A stretch of 64,000 bases of DNA, from NCBI RefSeq assembly GCF_004379255.2, contig NC_056040.1:4878257-4942256 (forward strand). The letters run 5' to 3'. Source of the DNA: Salvia splendens. Lineage: Eukaryota > Streptophyta > Magnoliopsida > Lamiales > Lamiaceae. Made by a program: the position numbers and the translations under genes. Of this stretch, positions 35,561 through 46,226 are shown one piece after another. Each line of letters begins with the position of its first letter. Within the stretch, counting starts at the first letter, position 1. Under the pieces are notes generated by a model. It was not told where the DNA came from. It saw nothing but the letters and a program-made list of their open reading frames with translations, and ran no database searches.

Positions 35561-38493
35561 CTATCGCTGCTTTGATGATGGCTGCGCCATGTCTTCTTCT
35601 TCCTCCTCACCATCATCCCCATCATCGTCACTGTCACTGTCACCATTTCTCTTCCTTTTATGGGAAGAAGACGCAGCCGGTAATTCCTGAACCTCGCCAT
35701 CTTCATCATCTTCGTCTTCCTCCAATTCAAGGTCTTCACCTTCTCCACCACCGCCATTATCTTCTGCTTCCACCCGCTCCACTGGTTGAAACAGGTATCC
35801 AGCAGACCCATAATCATCTTCCTGCAATCAACCAACACAACAAATTTACCATTAGCTATCAAGGACTATTTAACATGGTTAAAAAACACGCACACAGAGA
35901 AGAACACTCAACATTAATCAAAGGGTATTACATACACAATTAGATTGACATAAATAAAAGAAAACCTAATGCAAATCTCAAAATGTAAAACTAATAGTTA
36001 GCACTTCACATTCACCTGATACTGAGAAGTTATACCACAAGCCATAAACCAAATTTGACCAATACTCAGTACATCAATGAATACAATGCGCAGCATTTAT
36101 TGCAGTACATTATACGTCCAACAGTTTGTCATTCCATCATGACATCTTAAAGGGGTTCAAATATGAGTTCAGGCACAATTTTCATGAAATCAGAGAAATT
36201 TGGAAATCATTTTTCTATAAAAATAAGTATGGCCTCCTGCACTCATGCTACATTAATGAATCACAAAAAACATGGGCAGATACAATTAAATTAAGAGCAC
36301 CAAAACAGTTTTAGTATTACAATCATTTATTTTTTCATTTTTTGAGTTGCAAGAACAAGCTAATTGTAACCACCAATTCTAAAGAATAAAAGCCAATTTC
36401 AAATCATACATAGACAAGGAGCAAATGGTTTTTCCAGTTATTGTAAACTGATTGTTTTTTACCTGGAAAACGTGAATAAAATCACAAAATTCTAAATCAG
36501 GCTATGCAAAAATAATGATTTTCCATTAAAAATATTAAAAGACAGGTCTCTACGTGATTAATCTTTGGGAGGGGGGATCTAATGGTTTTCCAGTAAGTTG
36601 AACATCAACAATATTAAAACAATTTTTTACCAGAATTAGAAGCAAGGTGATTACAACTACAACTCACTGTCACCAGTATTTTTATTTTACCAGAAGTTCA
36701 TACCAAAGGATGGCTACTCACACTGTAGGACAAATTTTCAAAATTTTGATATACCAAAGCAGTAGGCACAGATGAAGATTTATTTAAGCAACTTTTTAGT
36801 CAATAATTCAGAAACACAAGTTTACTAAAAAAGATGAAGTCAAATCTAAAGAACCAGATTTACAGCAATTTTCTTTACAACATCAGTCATTTTGGCAAAG
36901 ATTTCATATAAACATAATAACCAAAAACCTTGTAGGTGCAACTGTCAAATAGAAACCACATAAAAAAATTGATCTTCCACTGTATTGCTTAAGAAACCAC
37001 TGACAAATAAGGCAAAGCAAGTTCTGAAAAAACACAAATATAAATTCAGCAAGGATGTCCAAGAAAGGCAAAGCAAGATCATTAACTAAACCCCTAGGCA
37101 GAATAGAAAAACTTAATGTAATTAAAAAATAATAATGATAGAAAAAATCGGTGCGAGTTCTTAATACACAAAAACTGCAACCAGATTTTGGCAAAACACA
37201 GTAATACTATAAGACTTTCAAGCTAAAAAGTACATTTGCATTTAATTAGGCCTAATGTGAGATTATAGTGGTTAAATATGCAATCAGCCTCCAATTCAAC
37301 TGCCAAAGAAAAATTACCCAACACAATTCAACAGCACAAAAGAAACAAGATGTCAATTACAAAAAAAATTATACCTCATCCTCAGCCTCTTCTTCATCCT
37401 CATACTCCCCATCCTCCTCAACTGCCTGCTCTTCCTCTCCCGTCTCCCCATCATCATCCTCATCGGCGTCGTCCTCTCCCTGCTCATGTGCATCAATTTC
37501 CCCCTCCGTGCTTGTGAGCCTATCAGTACTCTCGGCCTCCGTCAAATCCCTATCATCATTATCGACTTCTTCTTCCTCCCCGTCCTCATCATCGCCGTCT
37601 TCATCCTCGTCCTCAACACCATCCTCCCCATCATCACTGTCATCGATGTCGTGGACTTCCACCACATCCTCATCATCACCTTCGTCATCTTCAAACACTT
37701 CCTCCGCCGAATCTTCCTCATCATCTCCTTCCTCCTCGTCATCTTCCCCATTCACAACCTCTACTCTAAACCCATTGGAATGATTATGAGAACTGCCAGC
37801 ATGACTCAAGCCGTTGATCGCCCTTGACGTCTCCGCTTCCTCCTCGTCGGCATCGCTCTCCTCATCTTCATCAACATCCACAACCCCATCGCTCCCCGCA
37901 ATCTGCCCATTGCTCAGCCTAAACGAGTGGTCCTCGCCGTCTATCTCTCCACTGCCAGGATCATCCTCATCCTCCTCATCATCATCATCGTCCTCGTCGT
38001 CCGACTCCGGGCGCTCATTCTCCTCCGCATCCATCTTGTCCAAATATTTCAATGACCTAATCAAACCGAAAACACGAGATCGGTAGTCCTTAATCCGCGT
38101 AACAGGGCACTCGTAGAGATCCAATGAGACCAGCCTCAGCTCGGCCAACGGTCCCAAGTCGTTAATATCTGAAATCCTGTTATTCGACAAATCGAGGTCC
38201 CGCAACGATTCAGGTCCGGCTGCGACGAGGAATTCGAGCCCACCGGCGATCCGATTATCCGATAAAATAAGTTTCTGCAAATTCCGGAGGCGTGGGAACT
38301 GCTCCAGCGACGAGGCGCCGATGTTGGCCATAGACAGGTGCTGGAGATTGTGGAACTTCTCGAAGAGCGACGGCGGCGGTAAACGGCCGTGGACGCACTT
38401 CACCGCGCCGTCGAGCGTTAACGCCCGGACCAAATCGACGTCCGTTTGGCCGTCCAACGCCGTTTCCACCGCTCTCTCCCAGATCTCATCCAT
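35561..38493 (-). CDS. acidic leucine-rich nuclear phosphoprotein 32-related protein
   Basis: Two minus-strand exons, 38493-37375 and 35821-35561, separated by a 1.55 kb GT/AG intron in phase 0, give 459 residues. I start at MDEIWERAVETAL, the usual beginning of plant members; an in-frame ATG 22 codons upstream is less likely. Residues about 30-150 hold leucine-rich repeats (LQHLSMANIG, LQKLILSDNRIAGGL, LRDLDLSNNRISDI, LRLVSLDLYECPVT) and the cap motif VFGLIRSLKYLDKMDADEN-like. From about 160 to the end the chain is very acidic (long D/E runs). The last exon adds a basic KRKR cluster, a likely nuclear signal. ANP32 proteins are nuclear chaperone-like factors that bind histones and phosphatase 2A; the plant role is less clear. 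The gene looks intact. Confidence 0.93.
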
Positions 38494-38951
38494 TGTTCTA
38501 TCAATCCCTATTTTCCCACTGCATAAAAACACGTGCGGATTCCTATATCCAATATCCAATTCCTATAATGATACTGATTCGAAAAAGGTTTAAACCCTAG
38601 AATTTGGCTTTGTAGAAACTCTCTCTCTAAAATTCTGTGTGTATGTCTCTCAGAGCTGGTTCGCTATAAGATATTGGAGGAGGTGAGTCGCGTCCGAGTT
38701 AGATGAGTTAACTTAGGGTTGGTTGGATTTGAGTTAAGTTTGACCGCGGTAGGGTTAGAAGACGAGACAGAGGGAGTTTGACGAGTAAGTGAATTGAAAC
38801 CGTCGGATTAGAAAAGCAGGGATCGATGACGTGGTAGAATTTTTAACGGTTGTGATGGATGGATAGTGTGTTTCTTTAGAAGAAAAAGTCTGAGACTAGA
38901 GAGCGAGAAAGTCACGCGCTCGGCAAGTCTGATACGTCTCCTTGGGCGGTG
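38494..38951. other. 5' region of the ANP32-related gene
   Basis: Holds the leader and promoter of the leftward ANP32-related gene, with a CT/GA-rich stretch near 38620-38640. A Harbinger element begins at 38955, about 460 bp upstream of the start codon. Confidence 0.5.
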
Positions 38952-39157
38952 TAAGGGCACCCGCAACGCGGGCCGTGGCCGTCGCGGGTTCCGTTCCGGC
39001 GGAACGGTTCGCCGGCGCGACGCGTTGCGGCTCGCCAATCCGTTCCCAGGCCGTCCCCATTCCGTGCCGTGAGCCGTGCCGGCGAGACGCGGCACGGCTT
39101 GTTCCTCCACGCGCGCCGCCGCTGCCTGCGAGACGTGGCAGCTCCTGCGTCGTGCGT

Positions 39158-39189
39158 GACGCCCACTCGCCGACCCGCGAGTGGGCGTC
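39158..39189. repeat. subterminal hairpin of Harbinger element C
   Basis: Perfect 13-bp arms GACGCCCACTCGC and GCGAGTGGGCGTC around a six-base loop, 203 bp from the left terminus, upstream of the promoter. Confidence 0.9.
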
Positions 39190-39335
39190 GTTAATTATGA
39201 CGCAATAAATCATTTTTTTAAAAAAAATTCGAATTTTGTAAAAAAAAAAAAATTTAAAAATGTGTAAACGGTCATATGACCGTTTTTTATATCCGTTTAA
39301 CATTTTTTTTTATTTTTTTTTTTATTTTCTTATTC

Positions 39336-39343
39336 TATAAATA
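39336..39343 (+). promoter_or_regulatory. TATA box of Harbinger ORF1
   Basis: TATAAATA, 97 bp upstream of the ORF1 start codon. The same arrangement, inverted, is seen in elements A and B. Confidence 0.7.
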
Positions 39344-39439
39344 CACATAATTTCATCTTCATTTCACACAACTACACATCTATTCTTCCTACATCAACAT
39401 CAATTCCTCTCCAATTTTCATATTCAATCTCTTCACAAA

Positions 39440-40588
39440 ATGTCCGGCGACGGCAATTACGGTGGTGGCGGCGCCGGTGGGTGGGATCTCAACGCGTTCG
39501 GCGATTGGGAGACCATGTACAACACACTTGGTGGTTCTGGGTCGTCGACGCCGGGCACCCAGGGGTCGGCGACGCCGGGTGGGTACCAACCACCCACTTT
39601 CGATGTGGATGCCTACGCTCGACCCTCCGGCTCGCGGCTTTCCCAGAGTTTGTCCCAGATTCGGGAGGATATCCCCGTTGAACCCACCCAGGGAGGAGGC
39701 CGAGGCGGTGGAAGCTCCAGGGCTGCGTCTGAGGCACCCGAGGAGGAGGAGGAGGAGGAACCGGAGGATCTGGGCCGGCATCCCTACACCAACGAAGAAA
39801 CAAAGGCGGTGTACACCGCCTGGCTCACCGTCTCGTACGATCCCATCGTCGGGAATCAACAAGCCGCCAAGTGCTTCTGGGAAAAGGTCTGTGATGTCTA
39901 CCACCAGACTAAGCCGAAAGGGGCCCGGAAGCGCAAATATACAATGCTCCGTGCTCACTTTGGCCGAGTCGACCTACAGGTCAAAAAATTTTGCGGCATC
40001 TACACGGCCGAAGCGGCGAACTACCAAAGCGGAGCTTCGGGCGCCGACATTCTGAGGGCGGCTTTGCGCGTCTTCTACCAGGACACCGGTGTACAGTTCA
40101 AATATGTTGATATTTGGCAGCTCGTCAAGGACGAGGAAAGGTGGGCCGGCGGTGTCCGCTCGAGCTCGGGCTCAACCTCAAAGCGCACGAAGCACACGGC
40201 GACCGGCAACTACTCGTCTGGTGACACCGGTGAGGCCGGCGAGGGTGAACCGCAGGTGTTTGGGGGTACGGGGGATCCAACGCCCGGCGAATACGGGGGA
40301 TCCAGCGTTGGGCGCCGTCGGCCGCAAGGGACGAAGGCGGCGAAGGCGGCTAGAGCGAGGAAGGGCCGAGGCGAATCAAGCCAGTCGGCCTCGGGATCGG
40401 GCTCGCGGGGACGCTCGGACACACTTATGGTGGCGTACATGACCGCCACAATGGCGGACACTTCCCGCTTCTCGTACGCCCAATTCACGGCCTGGTGGAA
40501 CGGAATTGTTGCTATGGCAGCACATCTTGACCTTCCGACTCCCCCTAAACCTCGACCGCCTCCGGAGGATGATTCGCCGGCAGAGTAG
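39440..40588 (+). CDS. Harbinger ORF1 protein with Myb/SANT-like domain
   Basis: 382 codons, intact. The start MSGDGNYGGGGAGGWDLNAFG and a Gly/Ser/Pro-rich first 100 residues are followed, at about 108-215, by a Myb/SANT-like or trihelix segment (YTNEETKAVYTAWLTVS...VGNQQAAKCFWEKVCDVYHQ). Then comes a low-complexity, basic region. The C-terminus has YMTATMADTSR and ends EDDSPAE. This is the layout of plant Harbinger ORF1 proteins, often mis-annotated as glutathione S-transferase T3-like or NAM-associated. The established role of Harbinger ORF1 is to bind DNA and help bring the transposase into the nucleus and to the element ends. It lies alone in its element with its own TATA box. Codon composition is much more GC-rich than the flanks. 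Confidence 0.88.
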   Translation: MSGDGNYGGGGAGGWDLNAFGDWETMYNTLGGSGSSTPGTQGSATPGGYQPPTFDVDAYARPSGSRLSQSLSQIREDIPVEPTQGGGRGGGSSRAASEAPEEEEEEEPEDLGRHPYTNEETKAVYTAWLTVSYDPIVGNQQAAKCFWEKVCDVYHQTKPKGARKRKYTMLRAHFGRVDLQVKKFCGIYTAEAANYQSGASGADILRAALRVFYQDTGVQFKYVDIWQLVKDEERWAGGVRSSSGSTSKRTKHTATGNYSSGDTGEAGEGEPQVFGGTGDPTPGEYGGSSVGRRRPQGTKAAKAARARKGRGESSQSASGSGSRGRSDTLMVAYMTATMADTSRFSYAQFTAWWNGIVAMAAHLDLPTPPKPRPPPEDDSPAE

Positions 40589-41024
40589 TTTTTTAATTTT
40601 CCCACGTTTAATTGTGTGTTTTTTATTGTGTGTTTTTATTTTTTTAGGATTTTAATTGTGTGGTTTTTATTTTTTTTAAGTTGTAGTTGTTTTTAATGTT
40701 GTGTGTTTTTTAATCAAGTGTGTTTGTTTTTTATTAAAGTGTGTTTTTTAATTGAATTGAGTTGGAAATAAAAAAAAATGAAATTGAATGAATAGTAATT
40801 TAAGGAACGGTTAAGGAACGGTTAAGGAACGGAGGATTGCAGGTTCCGTTCCTTCAATCCTCCGTTCCTTAGTTAAGGAATGGAGTAAAAAAGTACAGTG
40901 GGGCCCTCAAATAGTGGTTTAAGGAACGGTATAGGAACAGCGTTGTGGATGGCCTAAATATGGCAACCCGCAGAGGAATATGCCATTTGGATTCCTTGTA
41001 TTACGAGATTGCCATTGTTAAATT

Positions 41025-41987
41025 CAATGCCGCCAAGCCAACCGGTTAAGCTATCGGTTCACGGTTTAATTGATCGGACCGATTCAACCACTGATCAAAC
41101 CGAAATACTGTGGCATTTATATTTTTTAGTATATAATTTAATACATATTTGGTATAATACTATTGAAATTCAAAATATATAAATAAACAAGCATTAATAC
41201 AATATATAATTTGATTTCAAATAATATATAGATATACAAATATAATATATACCAATTCTTAACAAGTAATAGTATTACTAGTTATACATAAATATACATA
41301 CTCATATGTTTATTATGTATCAAAAAAAGATTTATGTTATAAACGTTTCTTTCATTATATATTATAGTTGCTTTATTTTTCAATCTAAGCATTACTAATT
41401 AAAACTTTATTTGAAAGTGAATTTAAATTTATTAATTTTTTAGTTATGATCTAGTTATATAAACTATATGTATATAGCTTTCAATTATAGATATATCATG
41501 GTATATAGTCGATGGTTGATAGTTGATATAATATGCAACATATTAACAAAAGAAACTATACCCCACAATGAAAAAGTAAAGGCAAAAGATTATAAAAGAT
41601 GACTATAAAACAAAGACTTTTCAGCCCACGTTGAAAATGGAATAAGAATAAGGTGGAACACATCTATAAAGAGAGACACAAATGATTTTTCAAGTATATA
41701 CTTTTATCAATTCATAAGTCCAATATAAGTACGGGTTAATATGAAATGAAAGAAGAATATTATGGAGTATATTTTTTTTACAAATTAATTTTAATTCATT
41801 TTACAAAGTTAAAATTTTTTCAAATTGGTTCAATCGGTTCCTGGTTTCTGGTCCAGTTGGCCGGCTCATTCGGTCCAAAACGGCCCAACCCTCTGCCAGT
41901 TTTATATGATGAATCGAACAAGAAAGGTTACCGGTTCGCAGTCGGACTGGTCCGATCGGCCGGTCCGGTCTGGTTTTTTAAACATTG
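41025..41987. mobile_element. hAT-type non-autonomous element (963 bp)
   Basis: Starts CAATGCCGCCAAGCC and ends GTTTTTTAAACATTG, with the 8-bp duplication GTTAAATT at 41017-41024 and 41988-41995. CAATG...CATTG termini plus an 8-bp duplication indicate hAT. The subterminal regions are rich in CCGGT/ACCGG motifs, and the centre is AT-rich and non-coding. Confidence 0.8.
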
Positions 41988-42039
41988 GTTAAATTCATGG
42001 TTGGAGAGTGGTGCATACTAGTAGTACATGGCAAGGGAA

Positions 42040-42168
42040 AATACAGAAATATCAAATTTTTGATATATTGTGATTTTTGGTACGGTATGATGTTTTACCA
42101 GAATTTTTCGATAAGGTAACTATATGAATTTTCATATACTGTGGTATACCATTACATACCGAAATTCG
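42040..42168. other. AT-rich MITE-like fragment
   Basis: Contains GGTACGG, GTGGTATACC and TACCGAAATTCGGTA, motifs of a short palindromic repeat family. Only part is visible, and boundaries and family are uncertain. Confidence 0.3.
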
Positions 42169-42171
42169 GTA

Positions 42172-43011
42172 GTTTGATTGGTCTGATTGGGATGGGTCAG
42201 ATAGTGCTATTGCAATCAGTTATTCCATGACTGTTGTTACTTCACCATATATCATGTGAGTTTTGGTTGGTATGATTCATAGGACCAAGACAGTTATACT
42301 TGGTTTGATTCAGCCTTCACAAACCCTTGATAGCATATGGATTGGACAAAATTGTCCTCATAAAAACTGCTTTGTTCCAACTTTGTCCTCATCCACCCTA
42401 ATTCACATACAAATTAAACACGGTTCCCCCAAATTTAGATCTACGCGCGCCAAACTCCCGCTTCACAAAAATCGGACAGTGCGTACCTTAGGTATGTCGT
42501 CCTCATTAGCCATGAAGAATCGAGCAAGATTCGACGCACAATTTGAAGAGCTTTCAATGCAAAACAAAGTAATACGCTTTCAGAGAGGAATTGCAGTAAA
42601 TGGGTGCCCCTCGATTCGTCGGCGTCGTTGTTATTGACAGCAAATTGTCTGTCGTCGTGGGAAAAATTTGCAGCGATTTCAGGATCTTGTTTTAAACCCC
42701 CAATTGAATCGTTCAGGACCTTGTGTTATATCAAATTGAAGTTGAGGTTAAATTCGTAGAAGGAGGGAACAAGGAGAGGGATGTATTGGTCATTTTAGCA
42801 GAACACGCCTAACCAGAAGACCGACATAGTTCTTTATCGGAGAGGGAGGGTGGGATTGAAGAATATGGTTTTGGTAGGTTGCTGTCTTAATTTCTACCGG
42901 GTCAGTGGGTATATCCGGGGTATTTGGGGTTGTGTATCATACCAAACAAACCTATGATAGTGGTAAGATTGTGTGGCCTATCAAGACCTAACAGACCAAT
43001 CAAACGAGGCC
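42172..43011. mobile_element. Tourist-like element, left end eroded
   Basis: Left GTTTGATTGGTCTG matches the reverse complement of the right end (CAGACCAATCAAACGAGGCC), which is followed by TTA. The left copy lacks the terminal GGCCTC and its TTA, so the element is truncated there. The interior has no recognised coding sequence. Confidence 0.5.
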
Positions 43012-43139
43012 TTAAGGGTTAGACATCCTGCGCAACGATTTGTCACTAAAGTAAGATTGTCTAGTCTACATTCAGTTACCAACATCGCCTCACCAGTATC
43101 TGTTCATTCAAATTTAGCCAGAGTAAAGTCTCCAATTAC

Positions 43140-43226
43140 CTGGAGCTCGCCTTTAATCATGCCGGAGACATTGGTAAAAAGATCATTTAGAGAAGCAGCG
43201 AGTTGGGCTTTCTCTGTATCAGCCAT
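43140..43226 (-). pseudogene. orphan first exon of BLOC-1 subunit 2 (BLOS2)-like gene
   Basis: From the ATG at 43226 the minus strand codes 29 residues, MADTEKAQLAASLNDLFTNV then SGMIKGELQ, ending at a good donor (CAG|GTAATT, donor at 43139-43138). This is the conserved N-terminus of plant BLOS2, a small coiled-coil subunit of the BLOC-1 complex that works in endosomal sorting. The next exons (coiled-coil region) are not found to the left, where transposons and the ANP32-related gene occupy the sequence. I treat it as a gene fragment. A very long or rearranged intron is the alternative. Confidence 0.62.
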
Positions 43227-43637
43227 TCTAGATCAGAGCCGATTTGCGTGCCAACCAGGAGCTGATAGTTAGCAGCTCTGCTCAATGCTGTTTGTAATTT
43301 CAATTTCTTAAATTTCATTTGTCCACAGTTTCTTCTTCTTGGATACAAGGAAAAATCACAATAACTCCTAAATGACATGCCATGACAACTTCTCACACAT
43401 GATATTTCGACCCTACAAATTATTCTCCCCTCCCTGAGCTCAATCTCTTTCATCCTAATCTCCCTTTCCATTTCATTCTCTCTTATAACATTACCTTTAA
43501 TTGTTTTGACCTAAACTGGAGCGGTGTTGTTCGTTGCAAGTGTATAATCATGGATTAAGTAACAAATGTTTGTTGCAAGGAGCACCTGATTACCAAAATC
43601 ACCATCGATACTATACTTCCAATAGCTACTTTAGGAT
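43227..43637. other. spacer between BLOS2 fragment and WDR6-like pseudogene
   Basis: May contain the old BLOS2 promoter. No other feature is supported. Confidence 0.4.
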
Positions 43638-44374
43638 TTATGAGATTGCAGCTTGTTCGATTCCCCCATTCATACGATTCCCGAATTCGAGAACGACCTC
43701 TGAGAGTTTGAAGAATGGTCTTCTTTGGCGCAGCTTTGAACAATCCGCCACCAATACCTCAAATGATTCATGTAGCATTGGCATCTCTTCATGAAGCTTG
43801 CCAACATAGAGCCTCAACTCTTCATCAATTGAAGCATCCAAACACATTATTCTCTTCCTAAGGCATGAAACATACTCAGGATCAGTGGTGAAGAAGAAGA
43901 TCCTAGCTTCTGGCAATTTGCACCAATAAATGCGTAGGAGATGCCTATCTTTTTCCACTGGCCAAGTAAAAGTAAATTTGATTTCTATTTTCCACTCACT
44001 CCCAACTATATGAACAATCGTCATTCCGACTTTTCCATCCCCGCCGACAATCCAAACCTCACATCTGTTTGAGGAGGCAGAATAATTTGAATGTAAGTCC
44101 ATACCAATGATTGATGCTTCCTCACTGATACGAGCAAGTTCAGTCCACTCGACAGTTTTGCTGTCCATGAGTCTACCATAACCCGATGATCTTGGTATCG
44201 AAAGAGCAAATGATTCCTTCCTATTACTGAAACTCTCCAATGCAACTGTTTTCTCTAATCCTTCCGCAGCCATATGAAGCCGGTATATTGCCGAATTGCA
44301 CCCAACAACAACTAGAAATGAAAAGATAGAATTACATAAACATCGCCATACCCCCCTCCTAATATGCTACCTTA

Positions 44375-45377
44375 GAGCATCCACAATAGGAAGTGGACAA
44401 GCAATAGCCCAGCCATAGCCCAGCCACAAACTCCTCTGCCACATCATCAGCACTAAAATCCCCCCTGCCACATCATCAGGACAAGCAACTGGACAAGCAA
44501 TAGCTTAGCCATAGCCTAGCCACATCATCAGCACTAAAAACAAATAATTAACAATCACACAAAATACGGAATTAAATTTACGACACAGATAAGGAAAAAT
44601 TCAATAATAATATTAAAAATTTAAAAAGTACATTAATTAAAAAAACACACTTCATTAAAATTAAAATAACATTACAACATCCTCATTAATGAGTTTGTCT
44701 CACATCGAAAGTGGAACATAAAACATTCACGGATGTCTCTATAAAAGAGAAACAACCAAGAATGAGTTTGTCCCACATCGAAAGTGGAACATAAAACATT
44801 CAAGGATGCCTCTATAAAAGAGAAACAACCAAGAATGAGTTTGTCTCACATCGAAAGTGGAACATAAAACATTCAATGATGTCTCTATAAAAGAGAAACA
44901 ACCAAGAACGAGTTTGTCCCACATCAAAAGTGGAACATAAAACATTCAAGGATGTCTCTATAAAAGAGAAACAACCAAGAATGAATTTGTCCCACTTTAC
45001 AACCAAGAATGAGTTTGTCCCACATCGAAAGTGGAACATAAAACATTTAAGGATGTCTCTATAAAAGAGAAACAACCAAGAATGAGTTTGTCCCACATCG
45101 AAAGTGGAACATAAAACATTCACGGATGTCTCTATAAAAGAGAAACGACCAAGAATGAGTTTCATAAAAAAACATTAAATAAAAAAAAATTAAAATTTCC
45201 GCTCGCCGATCGGGAGGCTGCAATAGGGGCGAGCCAATCGGCGAGCGCCCGGGAATCGGCGTGCGCTCGCTGAAATTCTCGCCGATTTAGCGCTCGCCGG
45301 ATGCAATAGTTTGGCAAGCGGACCTGCGAGCGCCAAAAATCGGCGAGCCGGTACGCTCGCCTCTATTGCGGATGCTC
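44375..45377. mobile_element. Tourist-like element (1003 bp) with internal tandem array
   Basis: Ends GAGCATCCACAATAGG and (right, reverse complement) GAGCATCCGCAATAG, flanked by TTA at 44372-44374 and 45378-45380. The left subterminal part repeats AGCCATAGCC motifs. The right part is GC-rich with GGCGAGCG motifs. About half of the element is a 73-bp tandem array. It lies in the WDR6-like pseudogene, at the exon-intron boundary of piece 2. Confidence 0.85.
44691..45162. repeat. 73-bp tandem array inside the Tourist-like element
   Basis: Unit starts GAGTTTGTCCCACATCGAAA and contains CTATAAAAGAG. Starts are at 44691, 44764, 44837, 44910, 44983, 45011, 45084 and 45157; spacing is exactly 73 bp except for one truncated unit at 44983. 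Each unit carries a CCCACATCG motif and a TATA-like sequence. Confidence 0.93.
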
Positions 45378-45614
45378 TTATCTCATTGAGTTCTCTGCCA
45401 TGTTGGTCCCAAACACGGTATGTACAGTCCTCACTAACAGTGGTGATAAACGAGTCACACATATAGCAGTTCCAATCTCTTGCATTATGCCCAAATAAAA
45501 TCGGGCCCTTAGAATTCTTGATCTGCTTCTCTGCAGCAATGAATGAAATTCCTTTCTCTGGCTGAACCTCCCAAATACAATCACTGCAGTCATTAAAAAT
45601 GGAAACAAGTTGAG

Positions 45615-45737
45615 TGTTACGGACTCAATTCCCACATCGGTTGTGAGAACAACTGATGTGGTGTATATAGACTAAATGGGCTCTCTCTCCTAACAGGCTA
45701 GTCTTTTGGGATGAGTTCTCCTGTTTGGTCTGTATCA
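45615..45737 (+). repeat. TRIM LTR, plus copy
   Basis: 123 bp, contains CCCACATCGG and TATATAG. Followed by ATTGGTGCTTTCATTGAGAG, which starts the interior. Confidence 0.9.
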
Positions 45738-45841
45738 ATTGGTGCTTTCATTGAGAGCCCAAACGGCTCGGAGTGGTGGCCGGGCAACGAACTCGCAGTG
45801 ACCAACGAGTGCGTTTGGGACCGCTCGGAGTGGTGACCCAC

Positions 45842-45964
45842 TGATACAGACCAAACAGGAGAACTCATCCCAAAAGACTAGCCTGTTAGGAGAGAGAGCC
45901 CATTTAGTCTATATACACCACATCAGTTGTTCTCACAACCGATGTGGGAATTGAGTCTGTAACA
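45842..45964 (-). repeat. TRIM LTR, minus copy (3' LTR)
   Basis: Reverse complement of the plus LTR with few changes. On the minus strand it is preceded by the purine-rich AAAGGAGGGTCGAA, a likely polypurine tract. Confidence 0.9.
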
Positions 45965-46226
45965 TTCGACCCTCCTTTAAGGGCCAACGTCCTCGTTGGT
46001 CACGGCCACGTTGGTCACGGCTGGTTCTTTGCCAGGCCACCACTCCGTGGGCCACCACTCCGAGTTCTCGTTGGTCACGGCCACGTTGGTCACGGCGGAT
46101 TCTTTGCCCGGCCACCACTCCGTGGGTCACCACTCCGAGCGGTCCCAAACGCACTCGTTGGTCACAGCGAGTTCGTTGCCCGGCCACCACTCCGAGCCGT
46201 TTGGGCTCTCAATGAAAGCACCAATT

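Larger units (their letters stand above)
38955..40954 (+). mobile_element. PIF/Harbinger element C with ORF1 only (2.0 kb)
   Basis: Ends GGGCACCCGCAACGC and GCGTTGTGGATGGCC, with target duplication TAA (38952-38954 and 40955-40957). The right end and its subterminal AGGAACGG/CCGTTCCT-rich sequence correspond to the left ends of elements A and B, which lie in the opposite orientation. It encodes one intact protein (ORF1, 39440-40588) and no transposase. A hairpin shared with A and B is at 39158-39189. In complete Harbingers both ORF1 and the DDE transposase are needed. This copy is either a deletion derivative that kept ORF1 or a dedicated ORF1 carrier. Confidence 0.92.

Noticed and set aside
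34020..37783. Ser- or Glu-rich frames opposite the PERK and ANP32-related exons
   Set aside because: Shadow frames of the proline-rich and acidic coding regions.
41025..41987. Mutator-type reading of the element because TTAAATTCA repeats as 9 bp
   Set aside because: With CAATG...CATTG taken as termini the duplication is 8 bp (GTTAAATT), which fits hAT better.
42263..42637. 124-codon plus-strand frame
   Set aside because: Lies in a MITE-like interval and matches nothing I recognise.
44739..45165. Minus-strand frames with repeated FSFIET...FMFHF blocks
   Set aside because: Translation of the 73-bp tandem array; periodic by construction, not a protein repeat family.
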